A DNA stretch of 43,255 bases, taken from assembly GCA_938005315.1 (NCBI GenBank), contig CALLOB010000028.1, positions 1 to 43,255 of the forward strand, in the 5' to 3' direction. The notes below the pieces were generated by a model. The model saw nothing but the letters and a program-made list of their open reading frames with translations. It did no database searches and had not been told where the DNA came from. Each line of letters begins with the position of its first letter. Positions within the stretch are counted from its first letter, which is position 1. Made by a program: the position numbers and the translations under genes. Below are positions 8,175 to 15,834 of the stretch, one piece after another. Source of the DNA: an uncultured Phycisphaerae bacterium (GTDB taxonomy: Bacteria > Planctomycetota > Phycisphaerae > UBA1845 > PWPN01).

Positions 8175-9163
8175 GCGAGCGGCCGCGACTGCTGGTGCTG
8201 AACCCCACCTGCCTGGAGGTGCTCGAAACCCACCGTGCCTTCCTGGATGCTTCCGGTATTTCCTGGGCGGGCGATCCTGCCTTCGCGGCTCTGGGGGAAC
8301 GTCAGGCGGACGCGGTGCTGGAGGGGGCCGAGGCCGTGATCCTGCCGGCCGCGGTGCGACACCTGCCGACGGCCGAGCAGATGGAGCGGCACCGGCGTCT
8401 GCGGGTCCTGAGCATCGCGGCCAGCGGCTGGGACTGGCTGGACGTCGGGGCCGCCACCGCCCGCGGCATCGTGGTGACCTATGCCCCGGCGACCGAGGGC
8501 GTCGAGGTGGTTGCGGACATGGTTTGGGGCCTGATGCTGGCCGCGGCCCGCCAGATTCCCCCGTTTCATCAGCGTATCTGCCGGGGCGATCACACGCGCG
8601 GCATGGGGACGGCCGTCTGGGGCAAGACACTGGGGATCATCGGCCTGGGTCGGATCGGCAAGGCGGTGGCCCGGCGGGCGGCGGGCTTCGACATGTCGAT
8701 CCTGGCGGTCGAGCCGTCGCCGGACAGGGACTTCGTCGCGTGGCACGGCATCGGGCTGACAAACCTGGAGACGCTGCTGAGCCGCAGCGATTTCGTCTCC
8801 CTGCACGCGCGGCTGGACGCGAGCACGCGGCACATGATCGGCCGGCGCGAGCTGGCGATGATGAAGCCGTCGGCCTTTCTGATCAACACCGCCCGCCGCG
8901 AGCTGGTGGACTTCGACGCGCTGGTCGAGGCGGTGCTTTCCGGCCGCATGGCCGGCGCGGGACTGGACGACCCGCCTCCGGACGGCGATGCCCGGCTGCT
9001 GGGCCTTCCCAACGTGGTTTTCGCGCCGCACCACGGCAACCGGGCGATCGAGGGCGTGCACGCCGTCTTCCGACTGGCGATCGACAACGCCCTGGCGGTC
9101 CTGCATGACCGGCGACCGGAATGGCTGGTGAATCCCGAGGTCTGGGAATCCCGACGACGCTGA
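8171..9163 (+). CDS. D-2-hydroxyacid dehydrogenase family protein with Asp replacing the catalytic Glu
   Basis: A 330-residue NAD-dependent dehydrogenase of the phosphoglycerate/glyoxylate reductase superfamily, coupled to the preceding gene by an ATGA overlap. The Rossmann glycine motif GLGRIG is at 158-163, R242 sits in NTARRELVD, and H287 in APHHGN. The residue matching the catalytic Glu (E269 of E. coli SerA) appears to be D271: the usual DVFxxEP segment reads DDPPPDG. Family members reduce 2-keto acids or oxidise 2-hydroxy acids. Its place in the operon suggests it handles hydroxypyruvate, glyoxylate or another keto acid from aldol cleavage. The Asp substitution may lower activity or shift specificity. 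Confidence 0.85.
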   Translation: MSERPRLLVLNPTCLEVLETHRAFLDASGISWAGDPAFAALGERQADAVLEGAEAVILPAAVRHLPTAEQMERHRRLRVLSIAASGWDWLDVGAATARGIVVTYAPATEGVEVVADMVWGLMLAAARQIPPFHQRICRGDHTRGMGTAVWGKTLGIIGLGRIGKAVARRAAGFDMSILAVEPSPDRDFVAWHGIGLTNLETLLSRSDFVSLHARLDASTRHMIGRRELAMMKPSAFLINTARRELVDFDALVEAVLSGRMAGAGLDDPPPDGDARLLGLPNVVFAPHHGNRAIEGVHAVFRLAIDNALAVLHDRRPEWLVNPEVWESRRR

Positions 9164-9209
9164 TCGAGGTCGATCGGCCGGCCGCAGCGAGGCGGTCAGG
9201 AGGAAAGCC

Positions 9210-10400
9210 ATGCGGATCACGGACATCACCGTCCACCCCGTGCAGGCCCCCGGCCGCACGCTGGTGCCGGTGCTGGTGCACACCGATGCGGGTCTGACCG
9301 GTGTCGGCGAAGCCGGACTCCAGCGGCGCTGGAAGGCCATCGAGGGGGCGGTGGAGCATCTGAAGCGCTGGCTGGTGGGCGAGGACCCCATGCGCATCGA
9401 GCACCTCTGGCAGCGGATGGCCCGCGGCGGGTTCTATCCGGCCGACCGGCTGATCGGCTCGGCCCTGTCGGCGATCGACATCGCCCTGTGGGACATCAAG
9501 GGGCAGCGGCTGGGCGTGCCGGTGTACGAGCTGCTGGGCGGGCGATGCCGCGACCGGGTCGAGTGCTTCTTCCAGCCGGGATACCTCACGTCGGTGGTGG
9601 AGCACCCGCGCATGAAGGAGGTGGCCGAGGGGAACCTGCAGGCCGACGACCGGGAGGTCCGGCAGGCCGCCGAGCGGATGGCGGCCGAGGGCTATCGGTA
9701 CTTTCGCGTCTCGCCCAACGCGGTCGACGGCATCTTCGACGCGTCCGCGGCCATGCAACAGGTCCTGCGGCAGCTCCGCACGGTGCGCGAGGCGGTGGGC
9801 GACGCGCTGGAGCTGATGGTCGATCTGCATACCCGACTGTCGCCCCCGGAGGCGGTCTGGTTCTGCAGGGCCTGCGAGCCGCTGCGGGTCTTCGTGATCG
9901 AGGATCCGATCCGCGCGGAGCATCCGGCCGGCTACCGCCGCATCCGGGCGCACACCCGCGTTCCGCTGGCCGCCGGGGAGCAATGGGCCGGACCGTGGGA
10001 GTTCCGCGCGGTGATCGAGGAGGAACTCGTCGACTACGTGCGTCCGGACCTGTGCATATGCGGCGGACTGACCGCCGGTCGCAAGATCGCGGCCATGGCC
10101 GAGACGCATCTGGTGAAGCTGCTGCCGCACAACCCGCTGGGGCCGGTGTGCACGGCCGCCTCGCTGCACCTGGACCTGGCCTGCGACAACGCCGGTCCGC
10201 AGGAGGTGCTCTGGCCGCCGCAGGACATGCTGCCGGACGTGTTCGAGTGTGCGTTCGCGCTGAAGAACGGCGCACTGAGCGTTCCGGAAGCGCCGGGGCT
10301 GGGGATACGTTTCAACGTCGAGGCGGCCGCGGCCCATCCGCCGGAGATGACCGAGCCGCCGCACTGGCGCCGGCCCGACGGATCGTACACCAACTACTGA
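9210..10400 (+). CDS. Enolase-superfamily sugar acid dehydratase (D-galactonate dehydratase-like)
   Basis: A 396-residue member of the mandelate racemase/muconate lactonizing enzyme family, closest in wording to galactonate or mannonate dehydratases (DgoD/RspA group). A strong AGGAGG lies 6 nt before the ATG. The N-terminal capping domain covers about 1-115. In the barrel, the metal ligands are D205 (VDLHTR, with H207 beside it), E231 (FVIEDP) and E257 (AAGEQW). The catalytic histidine H307 is in LPHNPLGPVC, as in DgoD. It would dehydrate an aldonic acid to its 2-keto-3-deoxy derivative, the substrate type of the aldolase at 4889. Precise sugar acid unknown. Confidence 0.88.
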   Translation: MRITDITVHPVQAPGRTLVPVLVHTDAGLTGVGEAGLQRRWKAIEGAVEHLKRWLVGEDPMRIEHLWQRMARGGFYPADRLIGSALSAIDIALWDIKGQRLGVPVYELLGGRCRDRVECFFQPGYLTSVVEHPRMKEVAEGNLQADDREVRQAAERMAAEGYRYFRVSPNAVDGIFDASAAMQQVLRQLRTVREAVGDALELMVDLHTRLSPPEAVWFCRACEPLRVFVIEDPIRAEHPAGYRRIRAHTRVPLAAGEQWAGPWEFRAVIEEELVDYVRPDLCICGGLTAGRKIAAMAETHLVKLLPHNPLGPVCTAASLHLDLACDNAGPQEVLWPPQDMLPDVFECAFALKNGALSVPEAPGLGIRFNVEAAAAHPPEMTEPPHWRRPDGSYTNY

Positions 10401-10499
10401 CCGGCGGCGCCGATGGCCGCGGCGGAAGCCCTTTCCGACGGCCTGGAGCCGACCGCACGACCGAAGGAGCAGCGGCGTCAGCCGCGGGAGATGGTTGTG

Positions 10500-12071
10500 A
10501 TGCAGTCAACGCAGGACCGGCTCTCCTTCGGCCCGGCGGACTGGGCGATCATCGGGCTGTACATGCTGATGCTGCTGGGCATCGGCTGGTTCCACTCCCG
10601 CCGGCAACGGACGGTGAAGGAATACTTCCTGGCCGGCAAGCACATGAGCTGGCTGCCGATCGGGCTGTCGCTGATGGCGGCGCTGAACAGCGGCATCGAC
10701 TACCTGATGCAGCCCTCGGCTTTCCTGAAGTACGGGTTGGTGGTGATTCTCGGCAGCCTGTCGTGGCTGGTGCTCTACCCGTACGCGTTCTTCGTGACCA
10801 TGCCGATGTACCGGCGGCTGGACGTGTATTCGGCCTATGAGTACCTCGAGCAGCGGTTCGGCGTGTCGGTGCGGTGCCTGGCGGCGGCCATCTTCCTGGC
10901 CTGGCGTCTGGGATGGATGGCCACGGCGCTGTACGTGCCGTGTTTGGCGTTCCACACCGCCACGGGCGGGCAGCTGCCGCTCAAGCCCACCATTCTGGTA
11001 CTGGGGGCCGTGGCGACGGTCTACACCATGCTGGGCGGCGTGAAGGCGGTGATCTGGACGGAGGTGATCCAGTTCCTGGTGATGTTCGGCGGCCTGCTGC
11101 TGACGGCCATCATCATCTTCATCCACGTTCCGATCGACCTGGCCGGCCTGACGGCGGCGGCGTTCGAGGCCCGCGGCGGTCCGGCGGCAGCCGAGCCCGC
11201 CTGCGGGACCGGGACGTGGCTGCTGCAGCTCTTCCGCGAGCCGGTGACCTGGTACGGCGTGCTGATCGCCACGCTGGTCGGCCGGCTGACCGGCTACACC
11301 AGCGACCAGGTGATGGTCCAGCGTTTCCAGACCTCCCGCAGCATCGCCGACGTGCGGCAGGGCTTTCTGATCACGGCGATCAGCGACGCCACGTGGATGG
11401 TGACGCTCACGCTGGTGGGCGTGGCCCTGAGCATCTACTTCCGCGGCCGCGGGCTGCCGGCCTGGGTGAGCGCCAACACGGACTATCACTTCCCGTACTT
11501 CATGTCGATGGTCTTCCCGCGGGGGACGACCGGCCCGGTGATCGCGGCCATCATGGCCGCGTCGCTGTCGGCCATCGCCTCGGCGATCAACTCGCAGAGC
11601 ACCGTGGTCTTCGTCGATTTCTACAGCCGGCTGGTCCGGGGCCGGCGGCGGCCGGCGGAGAGCCCCGACCCGGCGGAGCAACGTTTCCAGATGCGGCTCT
11701 CGAAGATCGCCGCGGTGTTCGCGGGACTGGCCGGGACGCTGCTGGCCTGCCAGCTCGACCGGCTGGGCACGCTGTTCGAGATCGGCAACAAGGTCATCCA
11801 GACGTTTACCGGGCCGGTGCTGGCCATCTTCTGGCTGGGGATGTTCACCCGCCGGGCCACGACGTTCAGCGCCTTTGCCGGCGGGCTGGTCGGCACGGCC
11901 GTGGGCGTGTACGTGGCGTTCTTCAGCACGCTGAGCTTTCTGTGGCCGGCGGTGTTCGCATTCGCCTCGGCCATGGCCGTCGGGTGGCTGACCGGCCTGC
12001 CCTGGCCGGTGACCGAGCGGGCACGGGAATGGAACTGGTTCGCGATCACCCGCCGGCCGCTGAAGGAATGA
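10500..12071 (+). CDS. Sodium/solute symporter (SSS family)
   Basis: A 523-residue polytopic membrane protein with about 13 hydrophobic segments, of the SSS/SGLT family that couples Na+ to uptake of sugars or carboxylates. Typical pieces are RTVKEYFLAGKHMSWLPIG after helix 1, TMLGGVKAVIWTEVIQF in the middle and AAIMAASLSAIASAINSQST near the Na+-site region. The open frame reaches back to 10413 and an ATG also lies at 10491. I chose 10500 because GGGAG (10486-10490) sits 9 nt before it and the protein then starts directly with the usual short N-terminus. As the last gene of the operon it likely imports the sugar acid degraded by the upstream enzymes. Confidence 0.9.
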   Translation: MQSTQDRLSFGPADWAIIGLYMLMLLGIGWFHSRRQRTVKEYFLAGKHMSWLPIGLSLMAALNSGIDYLMQPSAFLKYGLVVILGSLSWLVLYPYAFFVTMPMYRRLDVYSAYEYLEQRFGVSVRCLAAAIFLAWRLGWMATALYVPCLAFHTATGGQLPLKPTILVLGAVATVYTMLGGVKAVIWTEVIQFLVMFGGLLLTAIIIFIHVPIDLAGLTAAAFEARGGPAAAEPACGTGTWLLQLFREPVTWYGVLIATLVGRLTGYTSDQVMVQRFQTSRSIADVRQGFLITAISDATWMVTLTLVGVALSIYFRGRGLPAWVSANTDYHFPYFMSMVFPRGTTGPVIAAIMAASLSAIASAINSQSTVVFVDFYSRLVRGRRRPAESPDPAEQRFQMRLSKIAAVFAGLAGTLLACQLDRLGTLFEIGNKVIQTFTGPVLAIFWLGMFTRRATTFSAFAGGLVGTAVGVYVAFFSTLSFLWPAVFAFASAMAVGWLTGLPWPVTERAREWNWFAITRRPLKE

Positions 12072-12275
12072 GTGAAGGAACAGCCTGCGGACGGAATCGT
12101 GAGAGGCCGGGTGGAGAGTGAAGTCTGATGGTCACGGCGGCAAGCGCCGACAATGCGGCGGCCGGCGCCTCGGAAGGCCGCCGAAGGCGGAGCTCCCGGG
12201 CGGCCGGGCTGACCGGATAACGCAGAGTCTGTTTTCCAGAAACCCGTCGAAGTGACACATGCATGGAGTTCGATC

Positions 12276-12623
12276 ATGCCCTCACGCCGCAGGCAGAGCC
12301 GTCTGAGCCGCAGAAGAATCCTCCAGCCGGCCTCCGCCGGGGCCGCCGGCTCGATCGCCACGGCGGCCGCAGGCAGGGAGAGTCCGGCGGAGGCACCGGT
12401 GGAACCGCCTCCGCCGATGCCGGCCGAAGCCGGTATGACGCCTGCGGCCACAACCGCGCGCCCTGCCCCCTGCCGCCGGGGCCGCCCGGCTCCACGCGAT
12501 CCACGCGACGGCGGAGCCATGAATCCGCTGCGTCCACGATGCCCGCGACGGTCCGGGGCCGCATGCGCGCTTACTGCGCGGGAGCCGTCGCCGGCGTCGG
12601 CTCGACCAACGGAAACTCGGTGA
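12276..12623 (+). pseudogene. Possible remnant of a Tat-exported protein gene
   Basis: In the 499-nt gap after the symporter, a 115-codon frame begins with a segment that looks like a twin-arginine leader: SRRRILQPASAGAAGSIAT, with basic residues, a hydrophobic stretch and an Ala-rich end. The frame then degenerates into low-complexity Pro/Ala/Arg sequence and runs into the 3' end of the opposing GH127-like gene. No mature domain follows. It may be the broken 5' end of a Tat oxidoreductase-type gene, of the kind common in planctomycete sugar loci. The leader resemblance may also be chance in G+C-rich DNA. The rest of 12072-12570 holds nothing I recognise. Confidence 0.25.
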
Positions 12624-14553
12624 TCCGCAGCCGCGTGCTGCCGTACGGAATCAGCTCCAGCTCCACCGGCGCCTGGTCGGAGACCACCGGGCTGACCGGC
12701 ACGTCGGCCGCCTGGTGGTTGGACATCTGCCACTCGGGGATCTGACGTCCCGTGACCTTCAGCACCACCGGCGCGTCCTGCTGAGCGAAGGGTACCTTCG
12801 CCGGCGGGCGAAAATCGACCTTGAAGGACTCCGCGGGGTTCTTCATATCGATCTGCAGGCCGTAGTTCCAGGGCGTGGTCGGCTGCACCTGCCAGTCGAT
12901 GGCCGGGAACGTCTCGTGGTGGGCATGGAGCTTGACGAACTCCTCGCCGATCTTCAGCGAGAAGTACAGCGGGCCCCGCAGCACCGAGACGGCCTTGTTG
13001 TAGCGCCGCTCGAGCCGGACGTTCATCGGCAGGACCAGCTCGGCGGTGTCGCCGGACTTCCACTCGCGCTCCACCGAGGCGAACGTTCCGGCGGTGACGG
13101 GCGTCTCGCGTCCGCCGCAGACCATTTTCGCCCCGTGGGCCCATCCCGGCACGCGCACCGCCAGCGGGAACTTCACCGGCGCGGCGGTCTCGATCGTGAA
13201 ACGGATGCGCCCGTCGAACGGATAGTCGGTCGATTCATGGATGGTCACCGTCGCGCCGTCGGCGACCTTCGCGGTGACCGTGCAGGGCCCCAGGGCCACG
13301 GCCGCCAGCCCCTGATCCTGCGTGGCCATCCACATGTGGGCGACGAACTTGGGCCAGCCCTGATGCATGTTGGCGGTGCAGCAGCCGAAGTTGGGCTCCA
13401 GACCGTAGAGGTTGGAGGTGTCGCCGTTGGTGCTCCACTCGCGCCGGGCGACGCTGCAGAGCACCTGGTTGGACTGCTGATCGTACTGGTGGGCCCAGTA
13501 ATCCGGCGTGCAGGTGCCGGGGTTGGCGTTGTAGGCCAGCACCTCCAGCCGGTCGGCCAGCATCGGCTCGCCCCAGGCGGCCAGGAGCTGCTCCAGCGAG
13601 AACATGAACTCCACGACCGCGCACAGCTCGGTGCCCTGGGTCGGCCGGCGGCCCGAGAGGTGCTCGTCGCCGGAGAACCTGCCGGCGGCCTGACCGTGGA
13701 ACTCGTCGAGACTCTTGAGACCCTCGAAGACGGCCTTGAGCTCATGGACGCTGCCGGACTGCATGGCCCACAGACCCGGGTACTTCAGGGCCATGGCGAT
13801 GTTGACGACGTGGGTCGGATGCCCATAGCGCAGGCCGCGTGCCAGGGCTTCGTCGTTGTAGGGGAAGTCCAGGAAGTACGTCACCCAGTCGAAGCTGTGG
13901 AGGTAGATCGAGCGGGCGGCCTGCAGGGCCGCGGGGTCGCCGGTGCGGTTGTAGTACCAGTAGGCGGTGACCGCATGCTCCATCGCCCGCACGCCGCGCC
14001 ACTGGTGGTCCGGCCAGTCCGGCGGATTGGACGCCAGGTAGCGGATGTAGCCGCGGATGACGTCCATCGCCCGGGCGTCGCCCGTGGCCTCGTGGTACTG
14101 GGCCAGGACCTTCAACGCCACGGCCAGCGGCCAGCGGTCGTTGTTGGCCTGCGGTCCGAACCAGCCGTCGGGGCGGGCGCTGGCCAGGATGGGCTCCATC
14201 CAGGACTTCACCTTGGCGATCAGCCGTTCGTCGTTCAGCGTGTACGCCAGCGGCACCAGCCCGTCGAGATAATAGGGCCCGCGTTCCCAGGCCTCGCCGG
14301 TCGGGCCGCGCCAGGCGGACTCGGCCAGGCTGGGCCAGAACTCGTCCAGGTGGCCGGTCAGGCCGTTGGCCTGGACCGTCAGCTGGTCCTTCAGCCAGCC
14401 GGCCGGCCGGACCGCTCCCAGCGGCAGCGTCGCGAACTTCGACTCCGCCAGCGGCGGGCGGTTCGGGAAATAGTGCTTGTTGGCCGCCGCCGCCGGGCCG
14501 CCGGCCAGACCGATCACCGCCGCCGCACACAGACTCGCCAGAGTTGCTCTCAC
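12571..14553 (-). CDS. Secreted GH127-family glycosidase (beta-L-arabinofuranosidase-like, DUF1680)
   Basis: A 660-residue exported protein. The start is the GTG at 14553, chosen because AAGGAGG (14561-14567) lies 7 nt upstream and a signal peptide (RATLASLCAAAVIGLAGG... ending about residue 25) follows directly; the open frame upstream is not signal-like. It has an (alpha/alpha)6 barrel and a beta-sandwich C-terminus. The family signature FGCCTANMHQGWPKF gives the adjacent cysteines C391 and C392; in GH127 one of these is the nucleophile, with Zn-binding cysteines and a glutamate nearby (GTELCAVVEF). GH127 enzymes release beta-L-arabinofuranose. Neighbouring GH172 and xylose-isomerase-like genes support a role in pentose or furanose polymer use. 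Confidence 0.85.
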   Translation of the reverse strand: MRATLASLCAAAVIGLAGGPAAAANKHYFPNRPPLAESKFATLPLGAVRPAGWLKDQLTVQANGLTGHLDEFWPSLAESAWRGPTGEAWERGPYYLDGLVPLAYTLNDERLIAKVKSWMEPILASARPDGWFGPQANNDRWPLAVALKVLAQYHEATGDARAMDVIRGYIRYLASNPPDWPDHQWRGVRAMEHAVTAYWYYNRTGDPAALQAARSIYLHSFDWVTYFLDFPYNDEALARGLRYGHPTHVVNIAMALKYPGLWAMQSGSVHELKAVFEGLKSLDEFHGQAAGRFSGDEHLSGRRPTQGTELCAVVEFMFSLEQLLAAWGEPMLADRLEVLAYNANPGTCTPDYWAHQYDQQSNQVLCSVARREWSTNGDTSNLYGLEPNFGCCTANMHQGWPKFVAHMWMATQDQGLAAVALGPCTVTAKVADGATVTIHESTDYPFDGRIRFTIETAAPVKFPLAVRVPGWAHGAKMVCGGRETPVTAGTFASVEREWKSGDTAELVLPMNVRLERRYNKAVSVLRGPLYFSLKIGEEFVKLHAHHETFPAIDWQVQPTTPWNYGLQIDMKNPAESFKVDFRPPAKVPFAQQDAPVVLKVTGRQIPEWQMSNHQAADVPVSPVVSDQAPVELELIPYGSTRLRITEFPLVEPTPATAPAQ

Positions 14554-14652
14554 CTTCGATCCTCCTTCCGCCGGCGGCCGGCCATCGGGCCGGCACCGCC
14601 CTGTCGGATGCTCCATCCATGCCGATCCGTGATCCCCGGCCGGGGCCCGGGT

Positions 14653-15798
14653 TCACCTCACGCCCAGCAGCAGCTCCTGCGTCAGCTGATCCAGCCGCTC
14701 GTGATGCAGCCGACGCCGGGCGAGCTCGTCCCAGTCGAACACCATTCCGCGCAGTTCGTCCGGATCGGGCAACGGCCCGACGTCCGGCTCGTGCAGCTCC
14801 CGAAGCAGTCCCTGGATCTCGGCGTCGGCGTTGAAACGGGCGACCTTCTCCCGCAGGATCAGATAGCTGCGCATGCAGCCTTCGACGAAGTCCCACACCT
14901 CCTGCCGGTCGGCGGTGCGGTAGGGGTGGGCGTCGAACGTCCTGGGCCCCGTCCAGCCGGCGTCCTCGATCAGCCTGACCACGAAAAACGACTCCTTGAG
15001 GTCCTCGGCGCCGAAGCGCAGGTCCTGATCGAAACGCAGCGGCTTCTGGGCGTTCAGGTGCAGTCCGAACAGCTTTCCGGCATCCAGGGCCAGGGCGACC
15101 TCATGGCAGGCGTTGAGCCCGGCCATGCGGGCATGAGCCAGTTCCGGCACGAGCCCGCAGTTCTCCGGTCGGTCCAGCATCGCGATCAGGCCGAGCGCGT
15201 GGCCGACCGTGGGCAGGTAGCTGTCTCCTCGCGGCTCGTTGGGCTTGGGCTCGATCGCCAGCCGGTAACCGGCGTAGCCGCGGCGCTCGATATAGTGCTG
15301 AAGGTAATTCAGGCCCTCGCGCAAGCGCTTGAACGCCTCCAGCGGGCTTCTGGCGGCGTCGGATTCGCAGCCGTCGCGACCCCACCACAGGTCGCACAGC
15401 CTGCAGCCCAGCTCCACGCCGACATCGATGGCCACCATGTAGCGCTGCATGGCCAGCGCCCGCACCTTGGCGTCATGGCTGGTCAGGGCACCGTCGCGGA
15501 ACACCGGATGCGAGAACACGTTGGCCCCGACGTTGACGCAGGCCATGCCGTGGTCCTCCAGGCGCCGGCGGGCCTCGCGGATCAGCCGGTCGCGCTCGGC
15601 GGCGCTGCTTCCGACGGGAATGAGATCCTCCACGTGCATCTCGATGCCCCAGACGCCGCGCCGGCCGAGCTCGACGATGACCTCCAGCGGGTCGATCGGC
15701 TCGCGCGTCGGCCCGCCGAAAGGATCGGCGCCGCGGTTCATGATCGTCCACAGGCCGAACGCGAAGCGGTCCTCGCGTCTGGGAGTGCAGGAGCTCAT
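14653..15798 (-). CDS. Divergent xylose isomerase (actinobacterial class I type) with altered metal ligand
   Basis: A 381-residue protein that aligns end to end with Streptomyces-type xylose isomerase. Conserved residues (Streptomyces numbers in brackets) are H55 (54), D58 (57), E183 (181), K185 (183), E219 (217), H222 (220), D257 (255), D259 (257) and D289 (287). Three active-site positions differ: metal-1 ligand D245 is H247, K289 is H291, and W16 is N21. The C-terminal MVFDWDELARRR and ERLDQLTQELLLG segments match. It is probably an aldose-ketose isomerase for a sugar freed by the flanking GH127/GH172 enzymes, perhaps arabinose or another pentose rather than xylose. GGAGG precedes the ATG by about 10 nt. 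The substitutions are direct observations; the substrate shift is inference. Confidence 0.85.
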   Translation of the reverse strand: MSSCTPRREDRFAFGLWTIMNRGADPFGGPTREPIDPLEVIVELGRRGVWGIEMHVEDLIPVGSSAAERDRLIREARRRLEDHGMACVNVGANVFSHPVFRDGALTSHDAKVRALAMQRYMVAIDVGVELGCRLCDLWWGRDGCESDAARSPLEAFKRLREGLNYLQHYIERRGYAGYRLAIEPKPNEPRGDSYLPTVGHALGLIAMLDRPENCGLVPELAHARMAGLNACHEVALALDAGKLFGLHLNAQKPLRFDQDLRFGAEDLKESFFVVRLIEDAGWTGPRTFDAHPYRTADRQEVWDFVEGCMRSYLILREKVARFNADAEIQGLLRELHEPDVGPLPDPDELRGMVFDWDELARRRLHHERLDQLTQELLLGVR

Positions 15799-15834
15799 CG
15801 CCGCTGTGCCTCCGTCACCGCATCGGGCCCGAAC

